Shown: one piece after another, positions 53,369 to 61,055 of the stretch
How positions within the stretch are numbered: position 1 is the first letter of the stretch
Layout of the letters: every line of letters begins with the position of its first letter
Origin: Meiothermus sp.
Lineage (GTDB): Bacteria; Deinococcota; Deinococci; Deinococcales; Thermaceae
Direction: 5' to 3'
Length of the DNA: 64,000 bases
Assembly (NCBI RefSeq): GCF_026004075.1
Contig: NZ_BPIK01000001.1
Location: forward strand, 221,501 to 285,500
Position numbers and translations under genes: made by a program
The notes under the pieces: model-generated
Told to the model about the DNA's origin: nothing
What the model saw: only the letters and a program-made list of their open reading frames with translations
The model's database searches: none

Positions 53369-54819
53369 CGCACCTCGAAGGGGCCCAGGTCGGGGGCGCT
53401 GCCCTGGAGGCGGGGCCTGGCCTGGAAGTCTATGGCGGGAGCCCGCTCGGTAACGCCTTTGTCAATGGCCGGGCTGCTGCTTTGCAGAGTATAGTTGCCG
53501 CTGCCGTCGGGCTGGTAGTTGACAAAACCAGGGTCGAGGCTCAGGCTGCCCTGCTGGGTGCTGGTGAGCAGGCGCCAGTTGGTGGTGTTGTTCCAGGCCA
53601 GGTTGTTCACAAAGCGATTCACCCCGGTGTTGCCCTCCTCGCTAATGCCGCGGGGGTTGCCCACCACAATGTTGTTGGCTACCAGGAAGTTTTCGGCCCG
53701 GTTGCCGCGGGTGTTGTCGCCCGAGCCCACCGAGATACCACCAACTTGGTTGCCGAAGGAAAGATTGTTGCTGATGGTCACGGCGGTGGCGGCGTGCCAG
53801 GTAGTGATGCCAAAGCCCCGGGCCCGGTAGGTGATGTTGTTCTGCACCAGGCCGCGGGGCGCACCCTGATAGATGCCGTGGATGCGGGTGCAGGAACCTG
53901 CCGATAGGTCGCCGATGTCGTGTACCAGGTTGCCTAGCATCACCCCATCCGAGGAGTCGGGCGAGCTCATGTTAACCCCGGCCCCGCCGTTGGAGTCGCA
54001 CTGGGCCCGGATGCCATAGACATGGTTGAACAAGAAGCGGTTGTAGGGGGCCCAGCTAATAATGCCGCTGTTGGTGGCGTTGGTAACTTCGAACCCGACG
54101 ATATCCACGTAGCTGCCGTGCACATCAATACCAAAGAGGTTGCCCTGGGCGTTGAGTTTGGCGCCCCAGCGGGTTTCGGAGGCGATGGTGATACGCTGGT
54201 TTGATGTGCCGGAGACGTTTACCTGCACGGCCTCGTTGTAGGAGCCGGGGAGCACCCGCAGGACGTCGCCGGGCTTGAGTTTTTGCACGGCGAAGGAAAT
54301 CGTGGCCCAGGGGCGCTCGCGGGAGCCGTCGTTGGTGTTGCTGCCGCCAGGGCCCACGTAGTAGGTGGGGCCGTTGGGCAGGGTGTAGCCACCATAATCT
54401 GCGCCAAACGAACCACCACCCGAGCCGCTGCCACCCGAGCCGCCGCTACCCGAGCCGCCAACCTGCAAGTTCAGGGTGGCGCTGGCACTTAGCCCTTCGG
54501 CATCGTAGACCCGAATGACCGCGGTGTTGCTACCGCTCACCAACGGAATCCAAAAGATAATGTTGCCGCTCTGGGTGGGTTGTATGGTGATGTCCTGCTC
54601 GGAGCCGCCGTTTACCTGGCGGGTCAGGCGGGTTACGGCCTTATCGTCGCTGACGCTTATCTCGGCCCGTGTGCCGGAACCGCTGATGCTGGCCCCGTTG
54701 GACGGGCTAAGGATGCGCAGGCTGGGCGCCTGGTTCGAAGAGGAGGAGGGGGGCACCTGTCCATCGGTGGAACAGGCCGCCAACAACCCGACCAGTAAGA
54801 GGAAGAAAAATCGCTGCAT
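53365..54819 (-). CDS. right-handed beta-helix lipoprotein (second of a pair)
   Basis: A 484-aa exported protein from ATG 54819, behind AAGGAGC. Signal and lipobox MQRFFFLLLVGLLAACS, an Ig-like domain (about 20-115; APSLRILSPSNGASISGSGT), a Gly/Ser linker (about 120-140), then the same beta-helix as the protein at 37887 (GPTYYVGPGGSNTNDGS and following). It has one domain more than its paralogue. Convergent with the galactose-oxidase-like gene. Polysaccharide binding or cleavage is inferred from fold and context. Confidence 0.82.
   Translation of the reverse strand: MQRFFFLLLVGLLAACSTDGQVPPSSSSNQAPSLRILSPSNGASISGSGTRAEISVSDDKAVTRLTRQVNGGSEQDITIQPTQSGNIIFWIPLVSGSNTAVIRVYDAEGLSASATLNLQVGGSGSGGSGGSGSGGGSFGADYGGYTLPNGPTYYVGPGGSNTNDGSRERPWATISFAVQKLKPGDVLRVLPGSYNEAVQVNVSGTSNQRITIASETRWGAKLNAQGNLFGIDVHGSYVDIVGFEVTNATNSGIISWAPYNRFLFNHVYGIRAQCDSNGGAGVNMSSPDSSDGVMLGNLVHDIGDLSAGSCTRIHGIYQGAPRGLVQNNITYRARGFGITTWHAATAVTISNNLSFGNQVGGISVGSGDNTRGNRAENFLVANNIVVGNPRGISEEGNTGVNRFVNNLAWNNTTNWRLLTSTQQGSLSLDPGFVNYQPDGSGNYTLQSSSPAIDKGVTERAPAIDFQARPRLQGSAPDLGPFEVR
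53978..54378. repeat. 401-bp near-identical block, partner of 38500-38900
   Basis: Second copy of the block described at 38500, encoding the first turns of the beta-helix. Offset between copies is constant (15,478 bp), so there are no gaps. The gene's 3' half is only moderately similar to the paralogue. Confidence 0.9.
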
Positions 54820-55106
54820 TGGGCAAAGCTCCTTGGGCAAAGGTGTTACCCTTGCCCCAACTGGGCCGGAAGTTGCACCTTGCCGACCGCAGATCGTTAC
54901 AAACGATATCGGGTCAACCAAAGAGTTTTTTCTGATAAACGTTAAGCTGATATTTAAAAAACCTTGATTATTTAACGCGACAAGTCACGCCCGTAACAGG
55001 GGCTACTGTTGTCGAATGGGCGTGGCAAACAAACAGGCCATGCTGCACAAAGCCCCTATGCTGAGGGGCAGCAAATGCGTCTGATGCAGACGGTGGAAGG
55101 GTGTGT

Positions 55107-56054
55107 ATGCTAAATGAACTGTTGTTGGCTTTGCTGGTAACACTGACGACTGTTGTGCTGGTGGGGCTATCCATGCCGCTGGCCCGGCGCCTGGGTATTG
55201 TAGACCGGCCGGGAGTCATCAAGATTCATACGCTGCCTACCCCACGCTTTGGTGGGGTGGGGATAGTGGCCGCTGTGCTGCTTTGGGGTTATTTCACTCA
55301 GGCCCTATCGGGCTGGGCGCTGTTGGGGCTGTTGATTATTGCCCTGACGGGCGGCCTGGACGACCGCTTTAGCCTTTCTCCCCGGCTACGTCTGCTGGCC
55401 GAGCTGGTGGCGGGGTTTGCGCTGGGTATGCACTTCTGGGGCGTTTTGGGCGGGCTGGGACTGGGGCTAGCAGTGGTGCTGGTGCTGCTCATGTCCAATG
55501 CGGTCAACCTAATCGACGGTATGAATGGTCTGGCTGCCGGCAATGCCCTTATCTCGGCGGCGGGGCTGGCCGCCTTGCTTTGGTCAACTACTGCTGGAGC
55601 AGGGCTGGCCGTAATTTTGGCTGCAAGCCTGCTGGGGTTTCTGTACTGGAACTACCCCAAGGCCAAAACCTTTATGGGCGATAGCGGCAGCCTGTCCATC
55701 GGCTATCTGCTGGCCATGCTATTGCTGATGGCTGCAACCCAGGGCTGGGCCACCTTCCTAGCTGCACTGGTGATGGTGGGCTTCCCTCTGTACGACACCG
55801 CGGCGGGCATTATCCGGCGCTGGCGGCGGGGCAAGCCCATCTTCGATGGGGATCGGGATCACACCTACGACCGGCTCGACCAGCTTTATTTGCAGAACCC
55901 GGCCAAAACCGTGGCGGTGGTCTGGCTGGTGAGCGGAGTGTTGGTACTGGTGGGCCTGGTGGTGGTTAAGGTGGGTGTTGGGATTGGGCTTGTTTTGAGT
56001 GCGCTGCTGGCGGCTATGTTGTTCTGGGGGGCATACCGTCTGGGCTCGCTGTAG
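55107..56054 (+). CDS. undecaprenyl-phosphate sugar-1-phosphate transferase (WecA/TagO family)
   Basis: A 315-aa polytopic enzyme that should start polysaccharide repeat units by moving GlcNAc-1-P (or a related sugar) from UDP onto undecaprenyl phosphate. It has the family hallmarks: IHTLPTPRFGGVGI, LDDRFSLSPRLRLLAE, NAVNLIDGMNGLAAG, KTFMGDSGSLSIGYLLA and GDRDHTYDRLDQL. ATG 55107 follows GGAAGG; a GTG two codons earlier is possible. Length is slightly short but all motifs are present. Confidence 0.92.
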   Translation: MLNELLLALLVTLTTVVLVGLSMPLARRLGIVDRPGVIKIHTLPTPRFGGVGIVAAVLLWGYFTQALSGWALLGLLIIALTGGLDDRFSLSPRLRLLAELVAGFALGMHFWGVLGGLGLGLAVVLVLLMSNAVNLIDGMNGLAAGNALISAAGLAALLWSTTAGAGLAVILAASLLGFLYWNYPKAKTFMGDSGSLSIGYLLAMLLLMAATQGWATFLAALVMVGFPLYDTAAGIIRRWRRGKPIFDGDRDHTYDRLDQLYLQNPAKTVAVVWLVSGVLVLVGLVVVKVGVGIGLVLSALLAAMLFWGAYRLGSL

Positions 56055-56056
56055 GT

Positions 56057-56332
56057 TTACTCAGCGAGACGCTCCTGGGTGGGGCTATCTTCCAGGGCTC
56101 GGCGGCACTCGCGAAACACGTACAGTACAAGCACCGCGAAGGGTATATCGAGCTCGAGCGCCTCTTGCACGGCAAAGTAGCGTGCGGGGTCGGTGGCGCG
56201 CACGCGGGGTGCTAAGCCAGCCCATAGCTTTAGCAAGGCTTCGCGGCTTTTTGGGGGGGCCTCCTCGAAGCGTTTGAGTGGATCGGTGGGCAGGTTCATC
56301 TTGAGCAGGTAAGCCTGATCGGAATCCGTCAC
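56057..56332 (-). CDS. small hypothetical protein
   Basis: A 91-aa soluble, mostly helical protein (DPLKRFEEAPPKSREALLKLWAGL and FAVQEALELDIPFAVLVLYVFRECRRALE). No motif I recognise. It converges with the WecA-type gene with only 2 bp between them, and lies 44 bp downstream of the SDR gene on the same strand. The reading frame has normal GC-rich codon use, so I accept it as a real gene. Confidence 0.6.
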   Translation of the reverse strand: MTDSDQAYLLKMNLPTDPLKRFEEAPPKSREALLKLWAGLAPRVRATDPARYFAVQEALELDIPFAVLVLYVFRECRRALEDSPTQERLAE

Positions 56333-56376
56333 GCCCCCAGGTTAGACTCCCCTGAGTTTTTCAACAGTATTCCAGA

Positions 56377-57276
56377 TTAAGCACCGACCAACCGTTTAGC
56401 TGAGAGGATGCTGGGTAGCTCCACCTCGAGCGGGCGTTCTTCCAGGCTAAAGGCATTGCGCATATGCACTGGATCGGCGGTATTGCCCATCTTGAGCTGG
56501 AGGTACTGGTCGCGGGTGATGGGGCTGAAGGGCAGGGGCGAGATGAGGGGAACCACCCAGTCCATCAGGGTCAGCGGGATGGGGAGTAGGGGTTTGCGGG
56601 AGCCCAGGGTGTCGCGAACCAGGAGCAGCAGCTCGCGGAAGGTATATTCCTTGGGCCCTACCAGGTTGTAGCTGCGGTGAATGGTGTTGGGGCGGTTCAG
56701 GGCTTGCTCGAAGGCCGCGGCCACATCCCCCACCCAGATGGGCCGAAAGACAAAGTGGCCATCGCCAATCAGGGGGATGAAGGGGATGGGGGCGGTGACC
56801 AGGCCCTTCAGTACCCCCCCAAAAAACTCGTCGCCCCGGCCAAAAATTAGGCTAGGGCGCAGGATGGTCCAGTCGAGCCCCGAGGCCTGAACCAGTTCCT
56901 CGCCCTCGGCTTTGGTCTCGTAGTAGCGGCTGCCGGTGCCGCGGGCGGCGCCCAGCGCGGACATGTGCACGAAGCGGGCAATTCCGGCTGCTTTGGCGGC
57001 TGCCAGGCTGTGCCGCACCCCATCCACGTGGGCTTGCTGGAAGGTCTGGTCGCCGCGCTCGCGGATGATGCCCACCAGGTAAATGAGCGCTTCCTGGCCC
57101 TGGGCGGCCTCGAGCAGACCCTCGTTCCTGGTCGCGTCGGCCACCACGTAACGCACGCCCTCGAGGGGCCCCGACCCCCGCCTCGAGGCCACCGTGACCT
57201 GGTGGCCCTGCTCCAGCAGGTGCCGCGCCATGTGGGTGCCCACATAGCCGCTGCCGCCGACAATCAGTACCTTCAT
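56377..57276 (-). CDS. NAD(P)-binding atypical SDR (NDUFA9-like)
   Basis: A 299-aa protein with VLIVGGSGYVGTHMARHLLEQGHQVTVASRR at the N-terminus, DATRNEGLLEAAQGQEALIYLVGI, HMSALGAA and YYETKAEGEELVQASGLDWTILRPSLIFG. This is the complex-I-subunit-like atypical SDR group, which usually lacks a full catalytic triad; Tyr and Lys are present here in YYETK. Seven bp after the CRP-family gene, so probably co-regulated with the light-response genes. Function unknown; quinone or isoprenoid metabolism is a guess. Confidence 0.8.
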   Translation of the reverse strand: MKVLIVGGSGYVGTHMARHLLEQGHQVTVASRRGSGPLEGVRYVVADATRNEGLLEAAQGQEALIYLVGIIRERGDQTFQQAHVDGVRHSLAAAKAAGIARFVHMSALGAARGTGSRYYETKAEGEELVQASGLDWTILRPSLIFGRGDEFFGGVLKGLVTAPIPFIPLIGDGHFVFRPIWVGDVAAAFEQALNRPNTIHRSYNLVGPKEYTFRELLLLVRDTLGSRKPLLPIPLTLMDWVVPLISPLPFSPITRDQYLQLKMGNTADPVHMRNAFSLEERPLEVELPSILSAKRLVGA

Positions 57277-57283
57277 CGCTACC

Positions 57284-57874
57284 TCAGACCGCTTGCAGCA
57301 TCCGGCTTTCAGCTTCCAGCTCTAGGGTTTTGCGGTCTACCAGGTAGATTTTGCGATAGCCGGTATCCAGGATGCCTTCGTGGCGCAGGTCGGAGAGCAG
57401 TTTGCTCACCGACTCGCGGGTAGAAGCGGTAGCGTCGGCAATCTCTTCGTGGCTGGCGGTGACATAGGTTCCGCGCTCGTCCTGCCCCTGAGCGGCGGTA
57501 GCGGCCAGGTAAAGCAGATAGCGGCAGATGCGGCTACGGAGTTCACCCCATTGCAGGTGGGTTTCGTAGGCCTGCACCTGGGCCATCTGGCTGGCCAGGC
57601 TGGCGGCCAGGGCCCGCAAATCGTCGCCAGAAAGGGTCTTTGGGTCAACGGCGAAAGCCGCTGCGTCGGTGAGGGCTTCGGCGGTGTACCGGTACTGCCG
57701 CTCGGAGAGGGCCTCCTCGCCGAAATAGTCGCCGGGCAGCACGTGCCGCAGAGTGAGCTGGCGGCCATCAGGCAGAATCTCGACAATGCGCACCAGTCCG
57801 CGCTCGAGGTGATAAATTGCATCTGCACGGTCGCCCGCCCGGTAGATCACTTCTTTCCTACGTACCTTTTTCAT
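57284..57874 (-). CDS. ldrP: CRP/FNR-family regulator, LdrP-like
   Basis: A 196-aa regulator from ATG 57874 (AAGGAGG upstream). N-terminal cNMP-binding-type barrel (EVIYRAGDRADAIYHLERGLVRIVEILPDGRQ, GDYFGEEAL) and C-terminal winged helix (THEE-type SHEEIADATASTRESVSKLLSDLR). Position directly behind litR/carH and near crtB matches the Thermus LdrP, an activator of carotenoid and photolyase genes that works without cAMP. The gene name is by synteny and family. Regulated in turn by LitR, judging from the shared promoter upstream of litR. Confidence 0.85.
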   Translation of the reverse strand: MKKVRRKEVIYRAGDRADAIYHLERGLVRIVEILPDGRQLTLRHVLPGDYFGEEALSERQYRYTAEALTDAAAFAVDPKTLSGDDLRALAASLASQMAQVQAYETHLQWGELRSRICRYLLYLAATAAQGQDERGTYVTASHEEIADATASTRESVSKLLSDLRHEGILDTGYRKIYLVDRKTLELEAESRMLQAV

Positions 57875-57935
57875 ACGGCCTCCTTGTTCCCAATCTTGCG
57901 CTTCAGCCCGGATGAACCCCAAATCGAATTCCTGC

Positions 57936-58817
57936 TTACCACAAGCCCAGCTCCTTCAAGGTGTGTGAAAGCCTATCGGCCAGCTCGCGGGGGTCGTTGC
58001 CCATGTAGCGTGCGCCCAGCCGCTCCACCAGGCGGGGGTCGTTGGCTGCGGCCCGCCCCCCCACCACCACCACAGGGGCCAGGTGGCGCAGGGCCTCGTG
58101 TGGCAGCGACTCCAGGGAAATGGGCTGCACTGCCGAGAGCACCACGGCCCTAGCCCCGGTGCGTTCGGCGAAGGATTGAAGGTCGGCCAGGGGGGTGTTG
58201 GGCCCCAGGTAGTGTACGGTGTAGCCGGCCCGGCGCAGGAACAGCGCGGTGATCAGGCTTCCAATCTCGTGCTGCTCGCCGGGCAGGGTGGAGACCACCA
58301 GGGTGGGCCCCAGCGCCCCGCCCATCAGGTTGAGCAGGCCCTGCAGGGTGCCCCGCAGGTAGGTGCTGGCTAAGTGTTCCTGCGCAGTGGTCACGCGGCC
58401 CAGATGCCAGCCGTCGCCGATGCGGCGCAGGCAGGGCGAAATCACCTCCATCACCACAGTTTCCATGGGGTGCAGCTTGTAAGCCTCTGAGAGCACCCGC
58501 TCGGCGGCTTCGGTGTCGGCCCGTAGCAGGGCCTCTTCGAGCTCGAGCGAAAGGGCCTCGGGAGGACGGGGGCCTTCCTGGGTCAGGCCCTCGAGGTAGC
58601 GCCGCACGGCCTGCGCTGGGGCAACTCCCTCGGCGATCCACTTTTTGATGTGGCGTAGGGCCTCGAGGTCGGTCTGGCTGTACAACCTGTGTCCACCCGG
58701 TGAGCGCTCGGGCCGGGGGAACCCATACCGACGCTCCCACTGCCGCAGCAGTGCGCTAGAAAGCCCGGTGCGCTCTTCCACTTCGGCAATGGTGTAAACC
58801 CCAAGATCGTTTCGCAT
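57936..58817 (-). CDS. litR: B12-dependent light-responsive repressor, LitR/CarH type
   Basis: A 293-aa MerR-family regulator (ATG 58817). N-terminal DNA-binding part YTIAEVEERTGLSSALLRQWERRYGFPRPERSPGGHRLYS; C-terminal cobalamin module with the helical-cap motif W-x9-EH (WHLGRVTTAQEH) and the EQHEIG loop whose His ligates cobalt. CarH proteins bind DNA as adenosylcobalamin tetramers in the dark and let go in light. Divergent from the methyltransferase-crtB group, with an operator-like pair of 11-bp repeats over its own promoter. Assignment is firm. Confidence 0.93.
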   Translation of the reverse strand: MRNDLGVYTIAEVEERTGLSSALLRQWERRYGFPRPERSPGGHRLYSQTDLEALRHIKKWIAEGVAPAQAVRRYLEGLTQEGPRPPEALSLELEEALLRADTEAAERVLSEAYKLHPMETVVMEVISPCLRRIGDGWHLGRVTTAQEHLASTYLRGTLQGLLNLMGGALGPTLVVSTLPGEQHEIGSLITALFLRRAGYTVHYLGPNTPLADLQSFAERTGARAVVLSAVQPISLESLPHEALRHLAPVVVVGGRAAANDPRLVERLGARYMGNDPRELADRLSHTLKELGLW

Positions 58818-58837
58818 ACGCAAACCCGTTGAAAACT

Positions 58838-58867
58838 AAGATAGCTTACTGTATAACTTATGTCAAG
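58838..58867 (-). promoter_or_regulatory. litR promoter with overlapping CarH-type operator
   Basis: On the minus strand TTGACA (58866-58861), a 17-bp spacer and TATCTT (58843-58838) form a textbook sigma-A promoter for litR. Over it lie two adjacent 11-mers, CTTGACATAAG (58867-58857) and TTATACAGTAA (58856-58846), both fitting the CarH direct-repeat pattern nTnnACAnnnn as I remember it. Binding would cover the -35 and spacer and give autorepression in the dark, and could also block rightward transcription of the carotenoid genes. Confidence 0.75.
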
Positions 58868-58933
58868 GCTTTGCGTGGATTTATGTCCAATCTCTGTCTA
58901 ACTTTAGGAATTTATCCAAATCTGAGGTCTTCG

Positions 58934-59611
58934 ATGCACGGAAACTTCCCAGACCAACGCCCCAAAGCCCCGCTTACGCTGGCAGCCCGTACCAACCTGT
59001 GGCCCCTTACCGCCCTGGGTTATGAAGTTTGGCGCCGGCGGGCCCTCACGCTGCTATCCGGCCGACCCTTTCCCCTGGAAGAGGAGCTCTCGCTCATGCT
59101 AAAGCGGGTGCAGCCAGTGGCAGGGCAGGTTTTTCTGGATCTGGGTACCTCCACCGGCCTGTACGCCAGAGCTTTGCTCGAGGCGGGTGCCGCCAGGGTC
59201 TACGCCCTCGATCTATCGCCGGCCATGCTGAAGGTAGCCCTTCAGAAAGCCAGAGGACACCCCGGTTTCGTACCCTTGCTGGCCAGGGCCGAGGCCATCC
59301 CACTGCCCCAGGCTTCGGTGGATGGGGTGGTGGTGGGGGGTAGCTGGAACGAGTTCCCCGACCCCGAGCAGGTTATACACGAACTGTACAGGGTGCTGAA
59401 ACCAGACGGGCGGCTCTGGGTCATGTTCAGCCACCGTTCGCAAAGCCCTCTGCAGCGCCTGTTGGAAGGAGCGGGCCTGCGCTTTCCCACCCTCTCAGAG
59501 CTTATGGATTCACTCACTAAAAGTGGTTTCGAGGTAGACGGCTGGCGGGAGGGGTCGGTAGGATTTGTGGCGGGGACAAAGATTACAATGCAAGGCTCGG
59601 TGCATTCTTAG
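58934..59611 (+). CDS. class I SAM-dependent methyltransferase
   Basis: A 225-aa enzyme from ATG 58934 (the frame is open further upstream but runs into the litR promoter). Motif I VFLDLGTSTGLYARALLEAG, then VYALDLSPAMLKVAL, and the post-motifs VDGVVVGGSWNEFPDPEQVIHELYRVLKPDGRLWVM match the UbiE/Methyltransf_11 fold. Substrate unknown. It leads crtB by 40 bp under what is probably a light-controlled promoter, so a role in carotenoid or isoprenoid-quinone modification is possible. Confidence 0.8.
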   Translation: MHGNFPDQRPKAPLTLAARTNLWPLTALGYEVWRRRALTLLSGRPFPLEEELSLMLKRVQPVAGQVFLDLGTSTGLYARALLEAGAARVYALDLSPAMLKVALQKARGHPGFVPLLARAEAIPLPQASVDGVVVGGSWNEFPDPEQVIHELYRVLKPDGRLWVMFSHRSQSPLQRLLEGAGLRFPTLSELMDSLTKSGFEVDGWREGSVGFVAGTKITMQGSVHS

Positions 59612-59651
59612 CCAAACGTTGTTTTTGAGGATGCTGCTCCAGGAGATGTGT

Positions 59652-60479
59652 ATGGAACCTAATTGGCAGGCTGTATCGGCCATTATCCGCCGCCACTCGG
59701 CCACCTTCTACTACGGTAGCCTGCTGTTCTGGGGCGAGGCCCGCAAGGGGGCCTGGGCTGTGTATGCGGCCTGCCGTATCGGGGACGACGCCGTGGACGA
59801 GTCGGCCAACCCCTGGGCCGACCTGAACGAATGGTGGGCGGGCATCGAGCGGGCCTATGCCGGGGTTCCCAGGGAAGACTGGGAAGCGGCCCTGGCCTGG
59901 GCTCTGGCGCGCTGGGAGATTCCCAAACAGGCCTTTGCCGATATGAAAGAGGGCTTCCTGGCCGACCTGTACCCGGTGCGGCTAAACACCCTGGAGGAGC
60001 TGTACACCTATTGCTACCGGGTGGCCGGCACCGTGGGGCTGATGATTGCGCCCATAGGCGGGGCCGGGGAGGCCGGGCGGGACGCGGCCATCAAGCTGGG
60101 CCAGGCCATGCAGCTTACCAACTGCCTGCGCGACGTGGGCGAAGACCTGGCCCTGGGCCGGGTGTATCTGCCCGCCGAGCTGATGCGCAAATACGAGGTG
60201 TCCCTCGAGGATCTGCGCCAGGGCCATATTAGCCCGCGCTACATTGCGCTGATGCGGGAATTGGCCCAGGAGGCCCGCCGGCTCTACCGCGAGGGGCTGG
60301 CTGGCCTCAAGCATCTGAAAACCGGGCGCGGGGCGGTGGCCCTGGCCGCTTTGCAGTACCAGGGAATTCTGGATAAGCTCGAGATGAACGGCTGGGACAA
60401 CCTCTCGCGCCGGGCCTCGCTTTCCGCCTACGAGCGGGTGATGCTCCTGCCCAAGGCCATCTGGCTGCGCGGGGCCTGA
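59652..60479 (+). CDS. crtB: phytoene synthase
   Basis: Condenses two geranylgeranyl diphosphates to phytoene, the first C40 step. The 275-aa protein begins MEPNWQAVSAIIRRHSATFYYGS, with Asp-rich motif 1 IGDDAVDE (about 45-50) and motif 2 NCLRDVGEDLALGRVYLP (about 153-170), both required for magnesium-diphosphate binding. AGGAGA precedes ATG 59652 by five bases, which selects this start over upstream in-frame codons. It is followed by a toxin-antitoxin pair rather than directly by the other crt genes. Confidence 0.95.
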   Translation: MEPNWQAVSAIIRRHSATFYYGSLLFWGEARKGAWAVYAACRIGDDAVDESANPWADLNEWWAGIERAYAGVPREDWEAALAWALARWEIPKQAFADMKEGFLADLYPVRLNTLEELYTYCYRVAGTVGLMIAPIGGAGEAGRDAAIKLGQAMQLTNCLRDVGEDLALGRVYLPAELMRKYEVSLEDLRQGHISPRYIALMRELAQEARRLYREGLAGLKHLKTGRGAVALAALQYQGILDKLEMNGWDNLSRRASLSAYERVMLLPKAIWLRGA

Positions 60480-60530
60480 TACCAGTTTTGGTTTTGCACT
60501 GGGTTGGGGCCCGAAGTCCCCGGAGCCCGG

Positions 60531-60548
60531 TGCTATACTTGTATAGCA
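60531..60548. promoter_or_regulatory. palindromic operator and -10 box of the relBE-like pair
   Basis: TGCTATAC, TT, GTATAGCA form a perfect inverted repeat ending directly at the antitoxin ATG. A -10 box TATACT (60534-60539) lies inside it, so the mRNA would start close to the ATG. Ribbon-helix-helix antitoxins autoregulate by binding such palindromes. Confidence 0.75.
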
Positions 60549-60761
60549 ATGCTGGCTATTCGGCTGCCCAAGGAGATAGAGGAACGCCTCGAGGCGCTTG
60601 CTCGGAAAACCGGGCGCAGTAAGAGCTATTACGTGCGCCAGGCCATCCTCGAGCACCTCGATGACCTCGAGGACTACTACCTGGCCCTGGAACGGCTCGA
60701 GCAGAACCTTCCCGGCATCTCCCTAGACGAAGTGGAGCGCCGCCTTGGGCTACAGGATTGA
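60549..60761 (+). CDS. ribbon-helix-helix antitoxin (RelB/DinJ-like)
   Basis: A 70-aa protein starting [37 protein letters not shown], the strand-helix-helix DNA-binding pattern of RelB/CopG-like antitoxins, followed by an acidic tail ([18 protein letters not shown]) that would wrap the toxin. Autorepression at the palindrome just upstream is expected. The gene overlaps the toxin gene. Identification is by pattern and pairing, both strong. Confidence 0.9.
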   Translation: MLAIRLPKEIEERLEALARKTGRSKSYYVRQAILEHLDDLEDYYLALERLEQNLPGISLDEVERRLGLQD

Positions 60762-61014
60762 GTTCGACCCACGGGCCGAGAGAGAACTGACGAAGCTAGA
60801 TCGTGAGGTAGCGCGCCGCATCGTACGGTTTTTGCGCGAGCGGGTGGCCTGGTTGGATGATCCGCGTAGCATTGGGGAGGCCTTGCACGGGCCGGAGCTG
60901 GGCCGGTTTTGGAAGTACCGGGTAGGGGATTATCGCCTGATCTGCCATATCCAGGATCAGAGGGTCACTGTGCTGGTCTTGCGGATTGGGCATCGGCGGG
61001 ATGTCTACCGCTGA
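60745..61014 (+). CDS. RelE/ParE-family toxin
   Basis: An 89-aa toxin: [28 protein letters not shown], then [24 protein letters not shown] and [14 protein letters not shown], the standard RelE fold with basic residues and the C-terminal HRxxVYR signature of ribosome-dependent mRNA endonucleases. The start is TTG 60745 inside the end of the antitoxin gene (17-bp overlap), with no better start in frame. The pair interrupts the carotenoid gene row. Confidence 0.92.
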   Translation: MGYRIEFDPRAERELTKLDREVARRIVRFLRERVAWLDDPRSIGEALHGPELGRFWKYRVGDYRLICHIQDQRVTVLVLRIGHRRDVYR

Positions 61015-61055
61015 AAGGTTTTCATGCAGGCAGTCTGCGGTATCATGCGCCCGAG

